From NCBI RefSeq assembly GCF_007559275.1, contig NZ_VMHK01000003.1, positions 160,565-224,564 of the forward strand: a stretch of DNA of 64,000 nt, given 5' to 3'. The DNA is from Bifidobacterium apousia. Its GTDB lineage: Bacteria > Actinomycetota > Actinomycetes > Actinomycetales > Bifidobacteriaceae. Shown here in pieces: positions 9,723 through 18,319 of the stretch (position 1 is its first letter; each line of letters begins with the position of its first letter). The position numbers and the translations under genes were made by a program. A model generated the notes under the pieces. It worked only from the letters and a program-made list of their open reading frames with translations, made no database searches and was not told the DNA's origin.

Positions 9723-10166
9723 GTGAGTGTCATGATCAACGATCAGCCGCCTTGGTCCCGCAGCGTCTATCGGGACAGTCATGGCCGGGGGATTCGTCGT
9801 CCCACCTTCGGCACCCGCCTGCCCCGCTATCGCACCAGGTGCGGGATCTTCGACGATCTGACCGCGGCCCAGATCCGGCGGCTGGGCGCCGGCTGGCCCC
9901 AACTGGTCAAGCCTGTTCAATTCGCGGTCGAGGACGTGCCGCCCTCCGACCCCACCCCTTGGGAGGACAGGGCTGACCTCTTCTCACGCAGTTTCCCGGC
10001 AGGTCGCGGCATCCCCGCCAGAATCGTCCTCTACCGGCTGCCCATCCAGAGCAAGACCCGAGACCGCACCGAGCTGGAGCTGATGATCCGCGACGAACTG
10101 GTCCTGCAACTGGCAGACCTTTACGGGCGCGACCCCGAAGAAATCGACCCCATGTGGGGACGCTGA
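9723..10166 (+). CDS. Zincin-like (metallopeptidase family) protein lacking HExxH
   Basis: A 147-residue basic protein that reads like the actinobacterial Zincin_1 family: an Arg-rich N-terminus, RIVLYRLPIQ, then ELELMIRDELVLQLADLYG. In active members the last segment carries HExxHHFG. Here the aligned residues are LQLADLYG, so both zinc histidines and the catalytic glutamate are missing. It is therefore probably a non-catalytic member. The GTG at 9723 follows GAGGGG; an ATG at 9732 is an alternative start. It is convergent with the DUF5719 gene. Confidence 0.65.
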   Translation: MSVMINDQPPWSRSVYRDSHGRGIRRPTFGTRLPRYRTRCGIFDDLTAAQIRRLGAGWPQLVKPVQFAVEDVPPSDPTPWEDRADLFSRSFPAGRGIPARIVLYRLPIQSKTRDRTELELMIRDELVLQLADLYGRDPEEIDPMWGR

Positions 10167-10176
10167 CAGCGGACGT

Positions 10177-11700
10177 TCAGGGCAGGGCAGTGAAGTCGGG
10201 GCCGGAGCGGATCAGCGTGGTGGCAGGCATGAGCCCGTCAGGAGCCATGACGGCCAGACCGGCCAGGCCAGCCTGGTTGACCGCGTCCACGCTCAGGCGA
10301 GCATTCCAGATCAGTCGGGAGGAACCATGCCCGGAATCCTCGTTCAGCCGCACAGCGGCCACCTGGTCGCCCAGATCGCGGGCTGAAAGCTCATGGGCCC
10401 GACCCGGCTCAACAGTCAGTGAGCGCTCATCCAATTTTTTGCCCTTCTCATCGAACCCGACCAGTTCGGCCTTGATCGGCTCCGTCGATGGGTTGACCAG
10501 GGTCAGCGCAGCCTGGGCAGGCTGGGATATGGTCAGGGCCGAGGAGGCGGCAGCAGTACCCGCAGGAATGAGCGCCAGGTCGGACTGCGACTGATCCTGG
10601 CTGCCCTGGCCGGTCACCTGCAGGACCGCGCGGACAGGCTGGTCGGCATGCACCTGCAGAGCCAGCTTGCCATCAGGCACGCCGCCCAAGTCCACCGCAG
10701 TGGCCCTGGAACCCTGCAAATCCACCCGCCGCAAGGATTCCCGACCATCTTCATCCATCCAGGACAACTCCACCGCAGTGGCCTTGGAACCTTGCAGAAG
10801 CAGGGTGGCCTGGTCTGCCCCGCGCAGGCCGGGAATAACCAGATCACGGCCGGGTGCCGGCAGGGCTGTGACCTGATCTGACCCGCGTGGATCGAGTCCA
10901 GCCATGACATTGACCGAGACCGACATGGCCACTGGCGCCTGGGAGCTGCGAGCCCGGACATAGATGGCCTGCTGTCCGGGAGCCGCCGCAGACAGGTCAT
11001 ATGAGGCATGGCCGCCAGGCGCTACAGTCATGGTGTTCCCGGTCTCCAAGGACAGGTTGCCGGAGGAATGCGAACCCTGGATCTCAAGACTGATCACCGT
11101 AGCCTTGGATGACGGGTTGTAGGCCACCAGCCGCTGTGTGGACCCTCGGCCGGTGGCGGGCAACAGGAAGTCGGCATCCATGACGGCCCGAGGGCAGGCC
11201 GACGCCTGAATCCCTCGCAGATCGCCCTTGGTGGCCCACGAGACCATGCCGACAGCCGCCCCCGTGCCCGGCTGGGACTTGAGCATCCGGGAATCGAAGG
11301 CCGTGGCCGAGGCGCCTGGATCGAGCGATGCAGCCATGGTCTTCTGCCCGTCCAAGAGATCGGGATCAGCCATCACGGTGCGTCGCCCGCCGCCAAGCGG
11401 GGTCAGGCTGGCACTGCCGATGGCTCCAAAGGCGGCGGCTGTGACACGGGCGCTCAGATCGCCCTCCGAGGCCTTGAACTGGTCATCGCCGACTTTGTCC
11501 TCATCCGCTACCGTCATGCGAGCCGGGCAGTAGGACGCTGCCTCACGTTGGCTGACCCGGGTGGCAACGACTGCCGAGCCCTGGGCCCCGTCGGCCAAGG
11601 AGGCCGGAGGCGTCCATACCGTCAGAACAGCAATCAAAACCGCCACCAGAGGCGCCGTGACCAGAGCAGCCACCAGGGATCCCTTGCTTCGTGCACTCAT
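10177..11700 (-). CDS. DUF5719 family envelope protein
   Basis: A 507-residue protein with one N-terminal membrane anchor (about residues 9-30, AALVTAPLVAVLIAVLTVW) and a large extracytoplasmic part rich in Ser, Ala and Gln with repeated beta-strand-like segments. It matches DUF5719 proteins, which in Actinobacteria sit next to a large membrane glycosyltransferase and a WhiB gene, as here. The start ATG overlaps the glycosyltransferase stop by 4 bp. Function is unknown; the context suggests cell-envelope glycan assembly. Confidence 0.75.
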   Translation of the reverse strand: MSARSKGSLVAALVTAPLVAVLIAVLTVWTPPASLADGAQGSAVVATRVSQREAASYCPARMTVADEDKVGDDQFKASEGDLSARVTAAAFGAIGSASLTPLGGGRRTVMADPDLLDGQKTMAASLDPGASATAFDSRMLKSQPGTGAAVGMVSWATKGDLRGIQASACPRAVMDADFLLPATGRGSTQRLVAYNPSSKATVISLEIQGSHSSGNLSLETGNTMTVAPGGHASYDLSAAAPGQQAIYVRARSSQAPVAMSVSVNVMAGLDPRGSDQVTALPAPGRDLVIPGLRGADQATLLLQGSKATAVELSWMDEDGRESLRRVDLQGSRATAVDLGGVPDGKLALQVHADQPVRAVLQVTGQGSQDQSQSDLALIPAGTAAASSALTISQPAQAALTLVNPSTEPIKAELVGFDEKGKKLDERSLTVEPGRAHELSARDLGDQVAAVRLNEDSGHGSSRLIWNARLSVDAVNQAGLAGLAVMAPDGLMPATTLIRSGPDFTALP

Positions 11701-14700
11701 AGTTGCTCCCCTCCAAAGTAGCCAGGACGCGGCAGAGCCACCAGGCAGTATCCCAGCAGGACCAAGCCCAGGGTCCAGAGCCAGACCCTCCTCCAGGTGC
11801 TGGCCGCCGCCTGACGGGCCCCGGCCATGTTGACCCCCACATCCCTGCCGGATTGCGAGCTCAACCGGAAATAGGTTCCCTGGGCACTGGTCGCCACCTG
11901 CTGGGCGCCATCGCTGGCGGTGATGTTGGATACCAGGTCATCGTTGGGCGTGGATCCCATGCCGCCTGCACCAGAATGGTCGGCAGGCACATAGATTCCT
12001 CCGAAGCCCAGGCCGGATACAGCCGCTACAGCCTTGGAGTCGGCATTGGCCATCAGAGCCGCCGCCGAACGCGAGAGGACATCCTGACCGGCCATCTTCC
12101 CGCCGTTCACCATCTGGGCGCGCAGGGCAGGCGAGGCATCGATCAGCTCGCCTCGTGAGGTGTGCAGACCCGTGTAGGCCACGCGGCCGTGTGAGGGCGA
12201 GGTCAGCACCAGCACCCGGTGGGACGGATCCTTGTTCAGATAGTCCACCGCCACTGCCGGAAGCTGCCGGTCATCAGCGGACAGGGGTCCTCCGACTGGC
12301 GCCGCCAGACCAGCCGCTGCCACGCCTGCCGTGACCAGGGTCAGGATCAAACCCAGCAGGAGCCTGAAAATCCGTCCTCCGCCATCAGCCGCAGCTGCAG
12401 AGGTTGAAGAGGACTGCGCAGGAGGCAGGGGCGGACGATCACCATCGCCGTCTGGATCCTGATCGTGCCCGGGAGCAAGAGGCGAGAAGGGACGGACGGC
12501 CCGGCCAGCCAGGAGGCCCAGACAAGCCAGCAGTCCCATGAGTGCAAGCATCACGCCGGGCAGGACCGAACCGGCCACTGGACCGGTCTCGTCCAAGCCG
12601 GTGCAGACCGCCTGGGAGATCAGCGCCAGAATCAGGCCCAGCAGAACGGTAATCCAAAGAATCCTGGCAGTCTTGAGCGCCCGAGGCACAACCAAGGCGA
12701 TAAAGGCCAGCAGGGCCACCACCAGCAGAGCGCAGGCCAGGGTGGTCGGGCGCCAGAGCTCAGGTCGCCACCTGAGGGGCCATTGGGCCGAAACGTCCAG
12801 GTCCAGCAGGCGGGCCAGCAGTTGCCCCAGGCTCCCGGTTCCGGGCTGACCGGTCAGGCCCGTCGAGGGGATCATAAGATCTGCGAAAAGCTGTCTCCAA
12901 AGCCCTTGATGAGCATGGTGCAAGGAATTGACCAGGGTGGGCGCCAGGGCCAGCGCCGAGGGCAGCGGCACCAGGAGCAGCATGACCCGATGGGAGGGCA
13001 CCAGGCAGATCGCCATAATGAAGAGCGGAATCATGGCCAGCATGAGCTGAGGTTCGGCAGCCAGGACCGGCAGGAAGCAGATAGAGGCCAGAGCCGCCTG
13101 CTGCACCGAAGCCTTGGGATGCACGGGAGCCTCGGTCTGATACAGCCCCACAGCCTTGAAAACAAAAGCGAAGGCGGCAGGCATGAAGGCCATGACCGTC
13201 AGCATGGGCAGCTGCAGGCCATCCACTATGCCCAAGGCGAATGCCAGACAAGCCCAGAGCAACCCCAGCAGGACGCGGATGGGATTGGACCTGGTGACCA
13301 CGCCGGCCAGAGCCCAGAAAGACAGAGCGGCCAGCCCCGTCTCCGCCAGGAGCATCAGAGCCATGGCTTGGGATACATGACCTCCGGTCAGCAGCGCGAA
13401 GGGCAGGAGCACCAGGAGGAAGGGGGCAGGAACTGCGGGCTGTCCCACGCCTCCGGCCATGGACCAGGAGGTGGTGGCCGCCGTCAGCAGCCGGGACCAA
13501 TCGGCTCCTGAGGAGGGCAGGGAGGGCGCGTGGATGGCCCCTCCCGAGAAGACGGCGCGGCAGAGGGGCCAATGGGTGACCACCAAGGCCGCCAGAACCG
13601 CCAGGGTCATCCCTGAAGCCCAGGCCAGGCGACGCAGAAACTGCTGACGCAGATGAGCCAGGGCCAGGTGGCTGAGCATGGGATGCTCCCGCTGATCATG
13701 AAAGGCCTGCCTGCGCTGCCGCCACTGCCGGATCTGCTGGCTGTTGGCCTGAAGAATGTCCAACCGGCGGGGGCTGCCATGGCAGGCGGAGGTCAGACGG
13801 CGGCGCATGGTCAGCAGCGCTGCAGGCCGAGCCAGGATCCGCCAGGGCGCGCACAGACGGCAGAGGGCCCTGTAGGGCCGCTTGCCCATAAGATCAACCG
13901 CCATGAACCACACTGCCGCCAGAACTCGCCAGAGCCAGACCAGCAGCCACCAGGGCAGGGCAAAATCGGTCAGCAGGTAGCGTTCCCGAGCCAGTATGGG
14001 CCCCATGGAGGCATCCAAAGGGTGGTCGGGCTGCACCGCCCGCCCGTTCCGATCACGCAACCCGCTCATACGGGCGCAGGCATGGGCCATCCGGGCGCTG
14101 GGCACGATTACCACCCGTCCCCCTGACAGGCAGATACGGCGGCAGAGATCGTCGGCCTGACCGAAAGTGCCAGCCCAGGCGCCTGGTCCGCCCAAGTCCT
14201 TCATGGTCTGCATGGGCACCAGGGCGCCGGCCAGGCTCACCGCGAAGACATCCTGACGCGCGTCATACTGCTGCTGGTCGGGTTCGCTGTCCACCACCAG
14301 GCTCACCGTTCGGTGATGGTAGGCATACCGACCCACGTCACGCAGCCCCTCGCCCTGCCAGTCATACTGCTTGGCACCCAGCAGGGAGGCGGTGGGATTG
14401 CTGTGCCAGGTGTCCACCAGCTCGTCCAGGCAGTGAGTATCCAGAGGACGGCAGTCGTCGTGCAGAAGCCAAAGAGCGCGGATCCGACCAGGCAGGCGGG
14501 CATAGCCAAGCGCCTTGTCCAAGGCATCGCCGAAGGAGGAGGCACCGCGCGCGCGAACCACCTGCACTTCCACCCGCGCGGGCCCATCCACCGGAAACTG
14601 CGCATAGAGAGGCTCTGCAGTAGACCCCGAACAGTCCGCGATGACCAGGACCCGCGGCAAGAGGCTCTGCCGCAAGAGGGCACGCAGGGTGTCCTGCAGG

Positions 14701-14837
14701 TAGGTCAGATCATGCTCGACCGTGATCACCGCCGCCACGGCATCCTCCACATGAGGACTGGCGGCGGGCGAACATTCGTTCATGACTGCAGAGAGGACCT
14801 GCCGGACATCCTGGGCTTGAGGCGCGACGAAACTCAT
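11697..14837 (-). CDS. Large membrane-bound GT2-family glycosyltransferase
   Basis: A 1046-residue protein. The N-terminal GT-A domain (about residues 30-290) shows AAVITVEHDLTYLQDTLRALLRQSL, the acidic metal motif LWLLHDDCRP and GTFGQADDLCRR. Roughly a dozen transmembrane helices follow, interrupted by a Pro/Ser-rich cytoplasmic loop, and there is a soluble C-terminal part and a last helix near the end. The build resembles actinobacterial galactofuranosyl- or polysaccharide-type transferases. ATG 14837 is preferred to the upstream TTG at 14855. It is coupled to the DUF5719 gene downstream, suggesting a joint role in envelope glycan synthesis. Confidence 0.85.
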   Translation of the reverse strand: MSFVAPQAQDVRQVLSAVMNECSPAASPHVEDAVAAVITVEHDLTYLQDTLRALLRQSLLPRVLVIADCSGSTAEPLYAQFPVDGPARVEVQVVRARGASSFGDALDKALGYARLPGRIRALWLLHDDCRPLDTHCLDELVDTWHSNPTASLLGAKQYDWQGEGLRDVGRYAYHHRTVSLVVDSEPDQQQYDARQDVFAVSLAGALVPMQTMKDLGGPGAWAGTFGQADDLCRRICLSGGRVVIVPSARMAHACARMSGLRDRNGRAVQPDHPLDASMGPILARERYLLTDFALPWWLLVWLWRVLAAVWFMAVDLMGKRPYRALCRLCAPWRILARPAALLTMRRRLTSACHGSPRRLDILQANSQQIRQWRQRRQAFHDQREHPMLSHLALAHLRQQFLRRLAWASGMTLAVLAALVVTHWPLCRAVFSGGAIHAPSLPSSGADWSRLLTAATTSWSMAGGVGQPAVPAPFLLVLLPFALLTGGHVSQAMALMLLAETGLAALSFWALAGVVTRSNPIRVLLGLLWACLAFALGIVDGLQLPMLTVMAFMPAAFAFVFKAVGLYQTEAPVHPKASVQQAALASICFLPVLAAEPQLMLAMIPLFIMAICLVPSHRVMLLLVPLPSALALAPTLVNSLHHAHQGLWRQLFADLMIPSTGLTGQPGTGSLGQLLARLLDLDVSAQWPLRWRPELWRPTTLACALLVVALLAFIALVVPRALKTARILWITVLLGLILALISQAVCTGLDETGPVAGSVLPGVMLALMGLLACLGLLAGRAVRPFSPLAPGHDQDPDGDGDRPPLPPAQSSSTSAAAADGGGRIFRLLLGLILTLVTAGVAAAGLAAPVGGPLSADDRQLPAVAVDYLNKDPSHRVLVLTSPSHGRVAYTGLHTSRGELIDASPALRAQMVNGGKMAGQDVLSRSAAALMANADSKAVAAVSGLGFGGIYVPADHSGAGGMGSTPNDDLVSNITASDGAQQVATSAQGTYFRLSSQSGRDVGVNMAGARQAAASTWRRVWLWTLGLVLLGYCLVALPRPGYFGGEQL

Positions 14838-14895
14838 GCGTTCCAGTCTACGCAAACCAGGTCACCGAATGCCTCGCTCGGGCATCTGCGGCGAT

Positions 14896-15213
14896 TCAGA
14901 CTTGATGCTGCGCGCGCATCCTCTTCTTGTAACGGCGGCGCTCCCGTTCACTCATGCCACCCCAGATGCCGAAGCGCTCGTCGTGCTCGACGGCCCAGTC
15001 CAGGCACTGCTTGCGGACGGTGCAGTCGGCGCAGACCCTCTTGGCCTCCTGGGTGGAGCCTCCCTTGCCCGGGAAGAATGCTTCCGGGTCGGTCTGCGCG
15101 CAGAGCGCCTCGCTTCGCCAGGATGGTCCGACGTTGACTTCGAACCACTGCATCAGCGGCGTCAACCTGTTTTTAGTTGTACTGCTATACCGAGTGTCAA
15201 CAAATCCACTCAT
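14896..15213 (-). CDS. whiB: WhiB-family iron-sulfur regulator
   Basis: A 105-residue WhiB protein. Four cysteines that ligate a [4Fe-4S] cluster occur as LCAQ, then VCADC and QCLDW (C-x29ish-C-x2-C-x5-C). The GIWGG turn and a basic RERRRYKKRMR tail follow. WhiB proteins bind the primary sigma factor and act at specific promoters. ATG 15213 follows a G-rich ribosome site; a GTG at 15246 would add 11 residues. It is divergent from the LCP genes and upstream of the glycosyltransferase, the same order seen around WhiB2-type genes in other Actinobacteria. Confidence 0.92.
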   Translation of the reverse strand: MSGFVDTRYSSTTKNRLTPLMQWFEVNVGPSWRSEALCAQTDPEAFFPGKGGSTQEAKRVCADCTVRKQCLDWAVEHDERFGIWGGMSERERRRYKKRMRAQHQV

Positions 15214-15231
15214 AGCGACCCCCCAGTCCCT

Positions 15232-15247
15232 AGTGTGTTTACACACT
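15232..15247. promoter_or_regulatory. Palindrome upstream of whiB, possible operator
   Basis: AGTGTG-TTTA-CACACT is a perfect 6-bp inverted repeat with a 4-bp spacer, lying 19 bp before the chosen whiB start in the divergent region shared with the LCP genes. The position suits an autoregulatory or promoter-overlapping operator. No known regulator consensus is claimed. Confidence 0.4.
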
Positions 15248-15418
15248 TTTATTACAGCTGCTGCAGGGGTCTTCTGTCAACCCCTAAATATCTGCGAGCG
15301 CAACTGAGCAACACATGGAGGGAGCCGTATCGCCCGAAGAGGAGCTGCGGATGGGGGTCAGACTATACTATGACTGGTTCAAGCACGCTTCACCGCCATC
15401 CCGGTTCTTCCCGCCGGA

Positions 15419-16912
15419 ATGAGCCCTACAGCGACAGCCGATGAGGAAGGCATACCATTGACGTCCCCAACCAGAAAGATGGGTCTGCCCAACATCAAGG
15501 CGGGCAGGAACGGCAAGCCCCAGCACAGTGATGGGTTTCGCAGCAGCCACCGTCTGCGCACGGGCATCTGCCTGGCCCTTACCTTCGTTCTCTGCTTCGT
15601 GGCCTCGACAGTGGCGGCCTTCTGGACCGACATCAACGGTCACATGCACGTGCTCGAGCCCGTCAGCCTGACTCAAGCCCACAAGGCCCCGGAAGACATC
15701 TACAAGGGCAAAACCCTGAACGTCCTGGTGCTGGGCCAGGACACCCGGGACGGCGAGGGCAATGCCGAGGTGGGCGGCAGCGGTGACGGCCTGGAAGAGA
15801 ACCACCAGTCGGACACGGCCATGGTGGTCCAGATCGCCGCCGACCGCTCCTATGTGAATGTGGTCTCCATCCCCAGGGACTCCATCGTGAACGCCCCGGC
15901 CTGCACCACCAGCAAGGGGGAGACCATCCCGGCCCGCCGCCAGGTCATGTTCAACTCCATCTTCGCCGAGGGCTACAACCAGGGCGGCGATGCGAATTCG
16001 GCCGCCAGCTGCTCCATGGCGGCGGTCCGCTCCCTGACCGGCCTGGACATTCAGCAGTTTGTGGTGGCTGACTTCAACGGCCTCAAGTCCATCATCGACG
16101 CCCTGGGCGGGGTCGACGTGTGCATCCCCAAGGACACCTGGGACGGCTACACCGGCATCAACCTGAAGCGCGGCCTGCAGCATCTGGACGGAACCCAGGC
16201 CACCGAGTACGCTCGCATGCGCCACGGAACCGGCGCCGACGGGTCGGATATCATGCGCACCACCCGCCAGCAGTACCTGATCAAGAGCTTGGTCAACGAG
16301 GCCAAGACCGTCAACATCTATTCCGATCTGCCCAAGGCCTACCGTCTGGCCACCACCTCCATGTCCACCCTGCAGCTGAGCGAGGGGCTGGGCAGCTTCC
16401 AGACCCTGCTGGGCCTGGGCAATTCGCTCAAGCACATAGACACCACGCATATCTACGCCCGAACCATACCTGTCGAAGAATGGTCCCAGGACAGCAACCG
16501 GGTGGTGTGGACGGACGAGGCCGAAACCATCTGGCATCTGCTGCGCGAGGGCAAGCCTTTGACCCAGGCCAATGAGGCTGCAGAGTCAGCTTCCTCATCA
16601 GGCAACCAGGCCGGCAATGGTCAGGATGCCCAGAACGCCCAAAACTCACAGAGTGCCGCTCAGACGGCTGGCAACGGCTCTGACACAGGGGACGGCACCC
16701 AATCCCCATCTGCATCCGCCGCCGCTGCTCCCAAACCCGATCCACGCACTGGACTTATCACCATGCCCGACAAGACCCTGGTCGATCCGAACACGGGCGG
16801 GACCGTCGATCCGGACGACGGAACCATCAAGGATGCAAATACCGGACAGTACATCGGCATGGCGGACCGCTACCTGTTTGCTACGGTCTGTGCGGTTCCG
16901 GCGCAGAGATAG
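15419..16912 (+). CDS. LytR-CpsA-Psr (LCP) family glycopolymer ligase
   Basis: A 497-residue LCP protein, expected to transfer undecaprenyl-linked glycopolymers to peptidoglycan outside the membrane. One transmembrane helix lies at about residues 48-68. The LCP domain follows: LNVLVLGQDTRDG, the arginine-containing SIPRDSIVN, GGVDVCIPKDTWDG, and TEYARMRHGTGADGSDIMRTTRQQ. After residue ~385 there is a Ser/Ala/Gln-rich linker and a C-terminal segment with three DPxTG-like turns (DPRTG, DPNTG, DANTG). It is followed by a second LCP gene. Confidence 0.9.
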   Translation: MSPTATADEEGIPLTSPTRKMGLPNIKAGRNGKPQHSDGFRSSHRLRTGICLALTFVLCFVASTVAAFWTDINGHMHVLEPVSLTQAHKAPEDIYKGKTLNVLVLGQDTRDGEGNAEVGGSGDGLEENHQSDTAMVVQIAADRSYVNVVSIPRDSIVNAPACTTSKGETIPARRQVMFNSIFAEGYNQGGDANSAASCSMAAVRSLTGLDIQQFVVADFNGLKSIIDALGGVDVCIPKDTWDGYTGINLKRGLQHLDGTQATEYARMRHGTGADGSDIMRTTRQQYLIKSLVNEAKTVNIYSDLPKAYRLATTSMSTLQLSEGLGSFQTLLGLGNSLKHIDTTHIYARTIPVEEWSQDSNRVVWTDEAETIWHLLREGKPLTQANEAAESASSSGNQAGNGQDAQNAQNSQSAAQTAGNGSDTGDGTQSPSASAAAAPKPDPRTGLITMPDKTLVDPNTGGTVDPDDGTIKDANTGQYIGMADRYLFATVCAVPAQR

Positions 16913-16986
16913 CCGATTAAGCCCCTCTGGGTCGTTCAGGCATGCTATTGCTTACCTAGTCGGCCATAGCTACGGAGGTTAAGGGT

Positions 16987-18225
16987 ATGCGGACTGGATC
17001 AGACCAAGGCGGACAAGGGCAGGAGCCTCCTAGCTTCATGCCTTCCGGGCATCACCGTCCCTCGGCCGACCCCCAAACCCCGGGTACCGGGGCTAGACAC
17101 AGCCGCAGCCAGACGCCTCCCAGCTTCTCCCCCTCTGCCGGGGCCGGACATCAGAAAGCCCGACGCACCAGCGGCTCCTCGAAAACCACACCCAGACCAG
17201 CGGCTGCAGCTGCACCTGTTGAATACCACCGGAACAAGGGCCATAACCGCGACATGCGGAACGGCACGGCTCTCGTCCGCAGACATCCCTTGCGCAGGTT
17301 CGTGGCCATTCTGTTGCTGGTCCTGCTGCTGGCACTGGCTGTACTGGCAGGTGGGGGATGGTTCTGGATCAATGGCAAGCTCACCCGCGACAGAATGCTG
17401 ACCGATGCCCCTGGCTCAGAAGCCACCACCTGGCTCCTGCTGGGATCGGACCAGCGCGACGGATCGCCGGGGGCAGGACAGGACACCAGCATCACCGGCT
17501 TCCGCACCGACACCATCCTGGTGCTGACCAAGCCCCGGCACGGGGCCGCCTCCTTGATTTCAGTCCCCCGGGATTCCCTGGTCAAGCAGGATGGGGAGTA
17601 CATGAAGATCAACGCCGTGGCCTACACATCGGGCTACCGGGCCCTGACCGGCCAGATCGAGGACATCACCGGTCATAAGGTCGATCATGTGGCCCTGATC
17701 CGTTTCGGAGGCCTCAGCAAGGTAGTCGACGCCCTGGGCGGCGTCAGGCTTTGCTATGACGCAGACGTCAACGACCCCAACTCAGGCATGGTATGGTCCC
17801 GCGGCTGCCATCAGGCTGACGGTGGCATGGCCCTGGCCTTCACCCGCATGCGCTACTCGGATCCCAAGGGAGACTTTGGGCGTGCCGAACGCCAGCGTCA
17901 GGCCATCTCGGCCATCAGCGCCAAGGCCCTGCAGCCCTCTGTCATGCTCAACCCGTCCAGGGCCGGCAAGGTCCTTTCGTCAGGGCTGGATGCCCTGGTG
18001 GTGGATGAGCGGGCCAACCCCATAGACCTTATGCACATGGTCCTGGCCTTCCGCAGCGCCAGCAGCAGCAATGGGGTCACCGGAAGCGTCTACTGGACAG
18101 ATCCCGACTACTACCCGGGCGGGGGCATCGGTTCCACCGTCCTGCTGGATCAAGCCCGCAACACCGACCTGTTCAACCAACTGGCCCAGGGCAGTCATGC
18201 CGCTGGAACGGTCGGCGGCATGTAG
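16987..18225 (+). CDS. LytR-CpsA-Psr (LCP) family glycopolymer ligase (second copy)
   Basis: A 412-residue LCP protein. It has a long Pro/Ser-rich cytoplasmic N-terminus, a transmembrane helix at about residues 103-123 and the LCP domain: TWLLLGSDQRDG, SVPRDSLVKQ, LGGVRLCYDADVNDPNSG and ALAFTRMRYSDPKGDFGRAERQRQ. The ATG follows GGAGG 8 nt upstream. The sequence is clearly diverged from the LCP gene before it, so the pair probably handles different glycopolymers or has partly overlapping roles. Confidence 0.9.
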   Translation: MRTGSDQGGQGQEPPSFMPSGHHRPSADPQTPGTGARHSRSQTPPSFSPSAGAGHQKARRTSGSSKTTPRPAAAAAPVEYHRNKGHNRDMRNGTALVRRHPLRRFVAILLLVLLLALAVLAGGGWFWINGKLTRDRMLTDAPGSEATTWLLLGSDQRDGSPGAGQDTSITGFRTDTILVLTKPRHGAASLISVPRDSLVKQDGEYMKINAVAYTSGYRALTGQIEDITGHKVDHVALIRFGGLSKVVDALGGVRLCYDADVNDPNSGMVWSRGCHQADGGMALAFTRMRYSDPKGDFGRAERQRQAISAISAKALQPSVMLNPSRAGKVLSSGLDALVVDERANPIDLMHMVLAFRSASSSNGVTGSVYWTDPDYYPGGGIGSTVLLDQARNTDLFNQLAQGSHAAGTVGGM

Positions 18226-18319
18226 CGCCCGCTTTGCGCCCATCGCCAATCCCTTCCACATTTGACCACACGGCAGGTCCGCTCTAGCGCTCCTGCGTCG
18301 GGCGTCTCATGCTGAAGGC

